Assembly: GCA_016869075.1 (NCBI GenBank)
Contig: VGEY01000003.1
Coordinates: 1-64,000 of the forward strand
Direction of reading: 5' to 3'
DNA length: 64,000 nucleotides
Source of the DNA: Alphaproteobacteria bacterium
GTDB lineage: Bacteria; Pseudomonadota; Alphaproteobacteria; Paracaedibacterales; VGCI01
Both the position numbers and the translations under genes were made by a program. This document shows, piece after piece, positions 27,953-35,554 of the stretch; position 1 is the first letter of the stretch, and every line of letters starts with the position of its first letter. Below the pieces are notes generated by a model. That model did not search any database, had not been told where the DNA came from, and saw only the letters and a program-made list of their open reading frames with translations.

Positions 27953-29347
27953 TTATTTAGTTCCGGTGTAAGGATGAGCTGACAGCTCTTTCAGGAGCCA
28001 ATCAAATTGTTCACGTAAAATAGAAAGAGTTGCTTCCCAATTATAGTCTCCTACAGATATATATCCTTTTGCTCTTCTGCTATCATGGTTAATTTTAATT
28101 CTATCTTGTAATACAGGCTGGCGTCTCACAAGCTCTTTTGGAAGATCAGAAAGAAATCTATAAGCAAATTCTATGCTATCTATTTCCTCGAATTCATTAA
28201 ATCCCATATCCCCCTTGATGGCTGCGGTGAGGACGAAAGTAAGATAGTTCTCTGCTGTACTTTCAAAAGAGAGGGGAGGCGCCGCCTGAAAAAACCGACT
28301 TGTGGTACTTTTGACAATTTCTTGTTTTGGCAGGTTTGATTCATGTATCACATTAAATCCTGTATCAATCACAAGACCGTGCCTGAGGGCCTCTCCTTTT
28401 TGTGTATAAAGGGAAGCTAATTCTAAAATTCTTGCAGAAATATAACTCAAAACAAGTGCATGTCGATTCAGATGTTCAGGAGTCTCTCCAGCAGCTCCCT
28501 TACATAAAGTTGAGAAATGCCCTTCATCATGACACCATGCTAAATAAGGGGACTCAAAAACACGCCCATGACCAGGAAAGTAATTCTTTTGGAGGCCAAA
28601 TAACACAATCCCTTTAGAGAGTGCATAGAAAAAATCTTCTTTATCGAACGTGCTGCTCTCTAACAAAACGAGCGGATAAAGATGATTTTCAAAGACACCC
28701 TCTTTCTCGCTTGTATCTTCAAAGCCACTCATAGCCCTCAGACGGGCATTCATCTCTTTCAATTTCTTCTTTTTATCAGCGGAGGCTGTAGTTTCTTCTG
28801 GAGTGAGCAAATATTTTTTTGCTTTTTTTCCTGCATTGCAAATAAGCGGATATTTATCAGCACACATGGTCTCTACAGCAACTGTATTCAAAGACTTAGG
28901 TGATAAAAATAAAGAACAAAGAATGCCTAATTTTCGAATGTGCGTATAGACGGATCCTGCTTTTGTTCGATTCAATACGATGCGGGTATAAATATTCACA
29001 ATGGCGCGCTGATCTTCACTAAGAGCTGCGAGCTCTACAAGAGTGGCCAAATTTGAAAGAGCGGTAAATGCGCGACATCTATCAAAAAACGGATGCAATG
29101 GTTTGTAATAAGGGTCATCTTGAAGAACTTTTTCAATTTTATTTCTCATTTCTTGAAGATTGAGTTCTGGGTTGGTGACATGCATGTCGATTCTTGTGCG
29201 TGTTGTAATTAATTTGGCAGTTACCAACGAGGAGGCGCTAGCAGCATCTTCGACATTCTTAAGATCAGCACTGTGAGTCGCAACACTGTTCAGGAAAGAG
29301 GCAAAAAGGAAAGGAAGTACTTTTGACATAAAATGGTAGGATCGCAT
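27953..29347 (-). CDS. Exported hypothetical protein, accessory island
   Basis: Encodes 464 residues. Residues 1-27 form a signal peptide (basic start, PFLFASFLNSVATHSA). The mature part is mixed alpha/polar with scattered Cys and His; a segment near 290-320 (HDEGHFSTLCKGAAGETPEHLNRHAL) is the most conserved-looking part because of its His/Cys density. No known domain is recognised and no paralogue lies in the window. Like the six genes that follow up to 36.6 kb it carries an export signal, which is why I place it in the same accessory island. Confidence 0.65.
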   Translation of the reverse strand: MRSYHFMSKVLPFLFASFLNSVATHSADLKNVEDAASASSLVTAKLITTRTRIDMHVTNPELNLQEMRNKIEKVLQDDPYYKPLHPFFDRCRAFTALSNLATLVELAALSEDQRAIVNIYTRIVLNRTKAGSVYTHIRKLGILCSLFLSPKSLNTVAVETMCADKYPLICNAGKKAKKYLLTPEETTASADKKKKLKEMNARLRAMSGFEDTSEKEGVFENHLYPLVLLESSTFDKEDFFYALSKGIVLFGLQKNYFPGHGRVFESPYLAWCHDEGHFSTLCKGAAGETPEHLNRHALVLSYISARILELASLYTQKGEALRHGLVIDTGFNVIHESNLPKQEIVKSTTSRFFQAAPPLSFESTAENYLTFVLTAAIKGDMGFNEFEEIDSIEFAYRFLSDLPKELVRRQPVLQDRIKINHDSRRAKGYISVGDYNWEATLSILREQFDWLLKELSAHPYTGTK

Positions 29348-29503
29348 GGTTTATTAACTCTAACTACTATCATGTTTTCTAAACTTGGAGATATAAAGTG
29401 TTGCTAAGTATATAGGTATTCTTTTTTTTAAAACAAGGGATATATGAAGTATGATAGGTGATTTTAAGAGAGCGAGGAAACTTATATTAGTGCATCATTT
29501 TAT

Positions 29504-29543
29504 AAAAAAAGACGACCAAAAACCACATTCTTTTGTGAGGTCG
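29504..29543 (-). terminator. Intrinsic terminator of the GT-A-like gene
   Basis: On the minus strand a CGACC/GGTCG stem (29539-29543 with 29513-29517) with an inner CAC/GTG pairing is followed by TC and seven T (29504-29510). It starts three bases after the stop codon at 29546. Confidence 0.65.
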
Positions 29544-29545
29544 AT

Positions 29546-30412
29546 TTAGCTATCTTCTTTCTTATGCGGTGACGGTTCAGGCTGTGCGGGCTTTTCAGGA
29601 AGCATCGTGGTGGCAAGTTCAAACCATTCAGAAGCAAATTCTGCAGTCCTGAATTCTCCACCTTGGCAGGGGGAACCCCTTGTCCAATGGATGAGCGCTG
29701 GTTTTACTAAAGGAGGAGAATACGTTACCAAGTAATTCCATTCTGCCGGCAATTCTCCAATTTCATCTTCCGACAGTAACCACTTAAATTGGTGTAAATC
29801 TACGTAAGGAGCGTTTTTAACATAATCTGGGGTGAGTTTTTTGCACTTTTTGTTATTAAGTAACATCACACTAGACCAATTAAATTTAGTGTAGATTGGA
29901 GATTTTCGATCAAGGTTTGTATGTTCTGGATGGTCACGGCCGAAATCTGAATGCTTCACAACCATGACAGTATATTTATCATCTCGTAAGGCCCATAAGT
30001 TTGCTATATCTTCCTTTAACATCATATCAGCAGCATCGCAAAAAAGGGACCATTCCTTATACTGACTCAGATGGGGCACTAAAAAACGTGAGCGCCCAAA
30101 GGGGGACATTTGTTTTGGATCCCATCCGGTGGGGTGAGAACTACCTGCTGGCAGCCAGCCATTTTTCTCATAAATTTTTTCATTTAAAATAGTAACTTCA
30201 ATGGGCTTTGAGGCATGTTTATAAACGCTCTCTACAAAGGCATACGTACCGATGGTGGGTTGACGCTCGTCATAACCTGCAAAAATTTTTATAGGGGATT
30301 CTTCTATAGAGTCGCCCGCCTTTAGGGATGGTATGCAGAAGGAAATAAATAGAATTAAGAAGGCCAAAAAACCACTTTTAAAGAAATTAACTTTATGGAC
30401 TCTTCTAAGCAT
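29546..30412 (-). CDS. Exported GT-A-like glycosyltransferase
   Basis: About 288 residues. The ATG at 30412 is selected because GGAGG stands five bases upstream; two upstream in-frame ATGs lack such a site. Residues 1-32 are a signal peptide or anchor. The mature protein resembles GT8-type glycosyltransferases: it starts with a beta strand and KIFAGYDER, has a SRFLVPHL segment at about 108-114, a DxD-like metal motif CDAAD at 125-129, and an IHWTRGSP motif at 241-248 in the position of the family's C-terminal His-x-x-G. A sugar transferase carrying an export signal is unusual, since nucleotide sugars are cytosolic; a host-directed role is possible. The C-terminus is Pro/Lys/Asp-rich. Confidence 0.6.
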   Translation of the reverse strand: MLRRVHKVNFFKSGFLAFLILFISFCIPSLKAGDSIEESPIKIFAGYDERQPTIGTYAFVESVYKHASKPIEVTILNEKIYEKNGWLPAGSSHPTGWDPKQMSPFGRSRFLVPHLSQYKEWSLFCDAADMMLKEDIANLWALRDDKYTVMVVKHSDFGRDHPEHTNLDRKSPIYTKFNWSSVMLLNNKKCKKLTPDYVKNAPYVDLHQFKWLLSEDEIGELPAEWNYLVTYSPPLVKPALIHWTRGSPCQGGEFRTAEFASEWFELATTMLPEKPAQPEPSPHKKEDS

Positions 30413-30576
30413 CGTTTCCTCCATAGTATGTCTTGCTAGCGGTTCAGATTTTCGCATAAACCCCCATGAAAGCGCAAGTGAAATGAAAAGGTGCGGTCTT
30501 TAAGAAAGTCTTAAAGTGTAGGGGTGTATGCTGATCTTAAGAAATGTTTGCATTTGATGAATGAGGAGAAACTTAC

Positions 30577-32034
30577 ATGAAAACGAAATTATTTTTTTGG
30601 ATCATCACAGCGTTGATAGGAACAGGTGTGATCTGTGGTGCAAGCGAGGCAATGGATAAGCGGAATATTACTAATTCGAAATCGAGTTCTTCTTATGTTA
30701 AGCCGAAAAAAACATCTGAAATGCGTTCTATAGATGAAAAAAAGACAAATTTACCACGTGAGGTTTCTGTAAATGGAGTCAAGTGGCAAACTGACTATAA
30801 GGCAACTGAACAGGGATATACATCCTATTATCCTCCTAATACTGGAAGTATGTTAAAAAAAGTAACAAATCATTTAACGGTCGATGGATGGAGTGAAGAA
30901 CATCAAGCCCTCCTCTTCCACATCACTATTTTAGAAAAACCCACTCAGGAGCAAGGAGTGGCGGGCAAGTTTCTTATGCAAGGAGAAAAGTTAGGGCATG
31001 CTCATACAATTAGCTACCTATATAAAGATGGGCAGGATTTCATTACCCATAAAGACTCGGGAGATATCATTAAACTTGATGGCGATATACACGACTCTGC
31101 AACCGATAAATTGGCACGAGATTTTATAAAAGGTCTAAAGAACACCTATGAGTTTAAAAATATGAACATAAAAGATGTTAAGACAAGCATTCGGCTTCAA
31201 AACGAGAATCAAAGATATAAAGAAAGAATAGGGCAAAGCAAAAGTGAGTCTAGCAGGAGCAGTGATCGAGGAGGCAGTCGTTCAGATTCTAGATACGGTG
31301 ACAGAAGAGATAGCAGAAAGGATCTATACGATCGGGATAGCAAACGAGAGGATGAGAAAGATAAGTATCGGAGGAAAGACAGCCAAGGTTATCGAGGTGA
31401 TGACAGACAAGATCGAAAAAAACACGAGAGTACAGAGAGTTCAAGTGGCGAACACGAAAGAGATCGGGATCGCAAGCATAATCCAGAACGGAACAGAAAA
31501 GAAAATCGTGATCGTCAGAAAGAGAAACTTCGTGATCAAAGGTCAACAAATGATGATACAAGAAGCACATCTGATCATAAAGACAAGGATAGAAAACGTG
31601 ATCGGAAAGCTGGAGGGACCGAAAAGAGTGATTTAGAGAAGGATCAGAAACGTCGGGAAATAAAGAAAGGTCAGTCGAGTGATAGTTCTAAAGGAAAAAG
31701 GGAGCAATCTCCGACTTCTAAAATAGAAACTGAGGGACTAATAATAATTGAGCCACAAACTGATCAGAAGCCGCTCCTATCCAAAAAACAAGGGTTGCAA
31801 CACGGGGGTAGGCCCACGACTGGCGGATTAATCCCATACACGTCACAACCCACACCTCAAAATCAGAATCAGGGTGGACTCCAACAGCCCCAAAAAATAT
31901 TGACAGAAGAAGAGAAGAGAGCAGCCCGAATAGAAGGATGGAGAAAAATGAAGGAGCAGAAAGCTCAGGAATCTCAAACCACACAAAAATCATCCGATGA
32001 GAAATCTATGGAATTCTCAGAGGAAAAAAGGTAG
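30577..32034 (+). CDS. Exported protein with a long R/D/K/S-rich low-complexity region
   Basis: Encodes 485 residues: signal peptide at 1-26, a folded-looking domain at about 60-200 (VNGVKWQTDYKATEQGYTSY, later a DFITHKDSGDIIKLDGDIHD segment), then about 170 residues (205-380) made almost only of R, D, K, S, E and H with RDR, RDSR and DRKR units, similar to eukaryotic RD/RS-domain proteins, and a Gln/Pro/Thr-rich C-terminus. The low-complexity region could bind nucleic acid or be phosphorylated in a host, which is inference. A GAGGAG-like site precedes the ATG. No homologue is recognised. Confidence 0.65.
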   Translation: MKTKLFFWIITALIGTGVICGASEAMDKRNITNSKSSSSYVKPKKTSEMRSIDEKKTNLPREVSVNGVKWQTDYKATEQGYTSYYPPNTGSMLKKVTNHLTVDGWSEEHQALLFHITILEKPTQEQGVAGKFLMQGEKLGHAHTISYLYKDGQDFITHKDSGDIIKLDGDIHDSATDKLARDFIKGLKNTYEFKNMNIKDVKTSIRLQNENQRYKERIGQSKSESSRSSDRGGSRSDSRYGDRRDSRKDLYDRDSKREDEKDKYRRKDSQGYRGDDRQDRKKHESTESSSGEHERDRDRKHNPERNRKENRDRQKEKLRDQRSTNDDTRSTSDHKDKDRKRDRKAGGTEKSDLEKDQKRREIKKGQSSDSSKGKREQSPTSKIETEGLIIIEPQTDQKPLLSKKQGLQHGGRPTTGGLIPYTSQPTPQNQNQGGLQQPQKILTEEEKRAARIEGWRKMKEQKAQESQTTQKSSDEKSMEFSEEKR

Positions 32035-32361
32035 GGGGTATACAAAGAGAGGAAAATTTATCCTCTTGTTGTGCATATAAAATTAAGGTCTTTCCACTAT
32101 TTGTAACTCTATACCGGTCTTATATCTTTTTCTTTCGCATACTAATAAATAATTGCGCACCCGTACCTAATCACTCTACGTAGGTATACTTTACGAATAA
32201 ACTTGAACTCCAAGCAGGCGTATTTTCTTTAAGTAAGGCTGGGTGGCAAGTTCTTTGTTTTGACTCCCCTGAATTTATGCCACCCACCTGATGATACTGA
32301 AAGAGAATTGCTCTCTATATTAAATTTGGAACTTAAACTTATCAAATGAATGGAGTGGGTT
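32035..32361. other. Intergenic region with two hairpins, leader of the protease gene
   Basis: About 327 bases. A 6-bp AGAGGA/TCCTCT hairpin at 32048-32066 sits just after the R/D-rich gene and may be a weak terminator (T-poor tail). Nearer the protease gene a 9-bp stem TGGGTGGCA/TGCCACCCA (32240-32248 with 32278-32286, 29-base loop) ends 75 bases before the start codon. No coding frame or known RNA is recognised. Confidence 0.5.
32240..32286 (+). repeat. 9-bp inverted repeat in the protease-gene leader
   Basis: Bases 32240-32248 and 32278-32286 are perfect complements, giving a GC-rich stem with a 29-base loop. There is no T-run after it. It could be an operator or a structured 5' UTR element for the downstream protease gene; nothing identifies it as a known riboswitch. 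Confidence 0.5.
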
Positions 32362-33306
32362 ATGAAGCATCGAGCGTTTGGAATTATTTTTGGAATTATC
32401 GTTCTGTTTTTAGGGCGAGTGCCTGTTACAACAGCGTGTTGTTGGCCAGGGGGATATGATGTCTTTGAGGAAGAATTGAGTTATCAACCGGCACCTACCT
32501 CGCGCGCACTGAGCAAAAAACTTCCTCCGCTTAAACATTATTCTGTCGATGTAACGACCTACGCAAATGGAAGAACAACTGACAGTCGTCTTGTTGACTC
32601 GCCTCTCGTATCAATGTCGACACCTATTCATATTGGCGCCCTTATCGGCCATGATGATCGAACAAGAGTTAAAGCGCCTCACACTCAAGGAAAGTGGAGA
32701 CCCCATGGTCTTCTCCACATTGATTTTGGAAAAGGTCGAGGAGGCACTGGCAGTGGAACGATGATTCATCCGCACCATGTTTTAACAGCTGGTCATTGTG
32801 TTCATGATGATGAATTGGGTTGGGCTCGTAGTCTTACCTTTTCTGCTGCACAAGAGGGAGATAGCACTCCTTTTGGGAAAGCAAATGTTGTAGAAATCTA
32901 CACCGTTAAAGAATGGGTTAAAAAGAAAAATCCTGAATGGGATCTTGCTCTTCTTGTTCTAGACAGAGATCTTGGGTTTCAAACTGGATGGCAGGGCCTT
33001 CTAAGCGCATCAGATAAACTCTTGAGTACACTTTCTATGACAGTATCAGGATATCCTGGAGATAAAGGCACAAAGTATTTATACACAATGTCTGGGCGGC
33101 TGAAAGCTTATAATGATGAGCGTTTTACTTATCTTATGGACACTAATAAAGGACAGAGTGGTGCCTCTGTCTGGACGACTTTGACTGATAATAAAAACTA
33201 TTGTTGTGGCATTCATACAAATGGTCAAACTGATGTGGAAAATACAGCAACAAGAATCAGTGGGACGAAGTTTGATCTTCTCACGGAATGGATGAAAAAG
33301 TCGTGA
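32362..33306 (+). CDS. Exported trypsin-fold (V8-like) serine protease
   Basis: About 314 residues. The ATG at 32362 has GGAG six bases upstream (32352-32355); an ATG at 32350 is in frame. Signal peptide at 1-25 followed by Cys-Cys. The S1-type fold carries the full triad: His145 in LTAGHCVHDD, Asp194 in EWDLALLVLD and Ser266 in NKGQSGASVW; the motifs resemble V8/glutamyl endopeptidases and the stretch YPGDKG before the Ser region fits. A Cys-Cys pair at 281-282 may pair with other Cys. Active-site residues are intact, so an active exported protease is likely; its target is unknown. Confidence 0.85.
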   Translation: MKHRAFGIIFGIIVLFLGRVPVTTACCWPGGYDVFEEELSYQPAPTSRALSKKLPPLKHYSVDVTTYANGRTTDSRLVDSPLVSMSTPIHIGALIGHDDRTRVKAPHTQGKWRPHGLLHIDFGKGRGGTGSGTMIHPHHVLTAGHCVHDDELGWARSLTFSAAQEGDSTPFGKANVVEIYTVKEWVKKKNPEWDLALLVLDRDLGFQTGWQGLLSASDKLLSTLSMTVSGYPGDKGTKYLYTMSGRLKAYNDERFTYLMDTNKGQSGASVWTTLTDNKNYCCGIHTNGQTDVENTATRISGTKFDLLTEWMKKS

Positions 33307-33312
33307 GAATTG

Positions 33313-33349
33313 TGCCTCACAGTGCTCAGGACTCTCGTGCTGTGGGGCA
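33313..33349 (+). repeat. 10-bp hairpin between protease and nuclease-like genes
   Basis: TGCCTCACAG (33313-33322) pairs with CTGTGGGGCA (33340-33349) over ten positions with one G-T pair. It is followed by A-rich, not T-rich, sequence. It may be a Rho-independent terminator variant or an mRNA-processing or stabilising hairpin between the two genes. Confidence 0.5.
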
Positions 33350-33399
33350 TTCATAGAAAAAAATGATGAAATTAAAATTTTTAAATGTGGAGATTAAAA

Positions 33400-34797
33400 A
33401 TGCTCTTTGCAAAAAAAACTCTTTCGACTGCATTCGTATGGATATCCTTATTTTTCGTAAATTATGCGTCTATCCTTGCTAAAGAGGTCATAGATATTGA
33501 TGTGTTTTCTTTTCCATCAACTCAGACAAAAGGTGTGCGCGTTGTTGCCTTTGACACTGATGCCCAAAGGTTCACAGGTATACATTATTTTGTCCAACCT
33601 ACCAAAACTGTTATTAGATGCAGTTTGTGGGGGATGAAATTTGATTCTGAAGGAAATGTGGATTTAACAAAACAGTTCAAATTAAAGGACCGCATTCTGA
33701 CTACCAAAGGGACGCTTAAAGTTGAAGGTGAAGATGCTACAGATGTTGCAGTTGCTGATGAAGATGCAAGTGAAGGTGATGAGTGGGTTCTGAAATCGCT
33801 TAGTGATTTTCATAATAATGGATCTGAAGTTACACGCCTAGTTTTAAGTCTTAAAAAAGTGGAAATAAAGTCAGGTGCTCATATCATGGCAAGCATGAAT
33901 ACTCATGCGGGAAAAGTACAATCTAAGAAGACTTTTCAAGCAACATTTCATCGAGGCGAGAATGTAGAAACAGAAACTTTTGGTAATTTGACGAGTGTGG
34001 GAGTGGATAATAATAACGAAAGAGGAAATCTCGGAGAATTGGCAACAAAGCTGACGATGATTGGTTTTGGATATGGGGGGCATTTTTCCAAATATGGAAC
34101 GGACAATGGTTTTGATGGCATCTTTACGGATATCTCTGGTAATCCAGAGATGTTTATCACAGAATCAAAATGCCGTGAAAGAGCTGATGGTGTAAAAACA
34201 ATTATGAGAGATAATCTTTCAGAAGAAAAAATAAATTTCAAATTAAAGCGGATTTCAACACATACGCATCCCTCTTTATCTGACGAAGCAAGAGAACGTT
34301 TGGTTGCAACGGGAGAGTTGGTGAGAGAATTTATATCTCAATCTCCAGTAAAAATTTTCAAATTTGCCCACCGTATTAAATCAGATGGAACATGTGAGTG
34401 TTTGGTAGAAAAGTTTGACTTGAGTAAATATCAGGCGAGCCTATTGCCAACACTTTCCCCTGAGTCACCAACAAAAGATAAAGTCACGGCACTGAAGGGC
34501 GTTACTCAACAACTTTGTTCCAGTGAAGATCAAAAAGCCGAGCTTTATATGCGTACGCTCGTAGGAACCCAAGAGGACAAGTTGAGACTCGTTTTTGGAG
34601 CCTTAAAACTGGATGATGAGCAACAAGAGGCAATGCTTGCCGTTTTGGCTCCTAAAAAGAAAGTTAATCGAGTATTATTTATAAATACTGATGGTGACTC
34701 AGTGGGTAATGGTGAAGAAGCTTCTGGAACAGAGTCAGCTGAGGAGTTTGAAAAAGAAGATGAATATGCACATGACTCAGATGCAGAAGCAGCGTAG
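33400..34797 (+). CDS. Exported protein with a probable PD-(D/E)xK nuclease domain
   Basis: About 465 residues. The ATG at 33400 follows a GGAG site by seven bases. Signal peptide at 1-27, an unrecognised, partly acidic region at 28-200, then a segment typical of restriction-endonuclease folds: GNLGELATKL with Glu213 in the first helix, NGFDGIF with Asp239, and FITESK with Glu255-x-Lys257. Spacing and local hydrophobicity fit a PD-(D/E)xK core as found in Tox-REase and related secreted nucleases. The region after it is basic (FKLKRISTHTHP), and the C-terminus (about 425-465) is strongly acidic. Exported DNase activity is inferred from motif shape only; a metal-binding non-nuclease fold is the alternative. 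Confidence 0.55.
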   Translation: MLFAKKTLSTAFVWISLFFVNYASILAKEVIDIDVFSFPSTQTKGVRVVAFDTDAQRFTGIHYFVQPTKTVIRCSLWGMKFDSEGNVDLTKQFKLKDRILTTKGTLKVEGEDATDVAVADEDASEGDEWVLKSLSDFHNNGSEVTRLVLSLKKVEIKSGAHIMASMNTHAGKVQSKKTFQATFHRGENVETETFGNLTSVGVDNNNERGNLGELATKLTMIGFGYGGHFSKYGTDNGFDGIFTDISGNPEMFITESKCRERADGVKTIMRDNLSEEKINFKLKRISTHTHPSLSDEARERLVATGELVREFISQSPVKIFKFAHRIKSDGTCECLVEKFDLSKYQASLLPTLSPESPTKDKVTALKGVTQQLCSSEDQKAELYMRTLVGTQEDKLRLVFGALKLDDEQQEAMLAVLAPKKKVNRVLFINTDGDSVGNGEEASGTESAEEFEKEDEYAHDSDAEAA

Positions 34798-34822
34798 AAA
34801 GATATTGTAGGAATGATAAAAA

Positions 34823-34855
34823 AAGGGAAATATCTTGTTCTAAGATATTTCCCTT
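34823..34855. terminator. Perfect 14-bp terminator hairpin, copy 1
   Basis: AAGGGAAATATCTT (34823-34836) is perfectly complementary to 34842-34855 with a 5-base loop, flanked by a run of A on the left, which gives a T-run in the minus-strand transcript. It lies just past the minus-strand gene at 34878-35276 and after the plus-strand gene ending at 34797, so it can serve both. A near-identical copy is at 35501-35532. Confidence 0.8.
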
Positions 34856-34877
34856 AAAGACAAGAGCAAAACTACTT

Positions 34878-35276
34878 TTATCTTATGCCTAAGAGGGTGT
34901 TGAGCAACTGAACATGTTCCATTGTTGGTTTTTTAATCATCACACAATCTTGCAGATAAGCAATAATATTACAATTTGAAGCAGTTGGAGGAAGAAGTAG
35001 GAGATGCTGTTGAATATAGGCAGCTGCTTCTTTCTGTCGGAGCATAATTTTTTTATTTATTGTCTCTTCAGTAGAAGTTTGGAGAGGAAAGCCATACATT
35101 CTGGCAATATCATTTTTTTCTATAGGAAATGCGTGCGTTGTGGGATTTGAGTTCTTATCCATGATTTCTGCATTTCTTTGCACGACACTCTCAACAGCCC
35201 GAAGTGGGCCTACAGCATGCCCAAAGAATATTAAAGATCCTATTATAAAAAATAATTTGTTGAGGGTATGTATCAT
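34878..35276 (-). CDS. Small exported hypothetical protein
   Basis: Encodes 132 residues with a signal peptide (about 1-27, ending near ...LRAVES) and a helical mature part with two cysteines (about 101 and 110) and several Gln/Leu-rich helices. A GGAAGG site precedes the ATG by seven bases. No family recognised. It lies between two copies of the same terminator hairpin. Confidence 0.65.
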   Translation of the reverse strand: MIHTLNKLFFIIGSLIFFGHAVGPLRAVESVVQRNAEIMDKNSNPTTHAFPIEKNDIARMYGFPLQTSTEETINKKIMLRQKEAAAYIQQHLLLLPPTASNCNIIAYLQDCVMIKKPTMEHVQLLNTLLGIR

Positions 35277-35500
35277 TGTTCAACCTTCCGGTATTGTGCT
35301 TTTAAAAAAAAATATGTTTGAGATATTAATATATATTTTAATGAAATGCTTTTTTATAAGCAAATTATTTGCGAAGAACATGAAAATGGGGACAAAAAAG
35401 TATAATTAGTTTTTTTGGTAAAATGGGTTATGTGATAATGAAGTTTGTTAGCCTCTAGAGGAAGAGGTGGGTTATGTAAAAGCTTGTAAAAGAATTAAAA

Positions 35501-35532
35501 AAGGGAAATATCTTGTTTTAAGATATTTCCCT
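35501..35532 (-). terminator. Near-identical terminator hairpin, copy 2
   Basis: The left arm AAGGGAAATATCTT at 35501-35514 is identical to that of copy 1 and pairs over 13 bases with 35520-35532. The A-run on its left becomes the T-run of the minus-strand transcript of the gene at 35555-36595, 22 bases upstream. The two copies share stem and flanking A/T but differ in the loop. Confidence 0.75.
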
Positions 35533-35554
35533 AAAGCCTAAAGGATAAAGTTAT

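Noticed and set aside
31244..31636. Second plus-strand frame inside the R/D-rich gene
   Set aside because: The repetitive purine-rich DNA keeps several frames open; the main frame has a start, ribosome site and signal peptide, the other does not.
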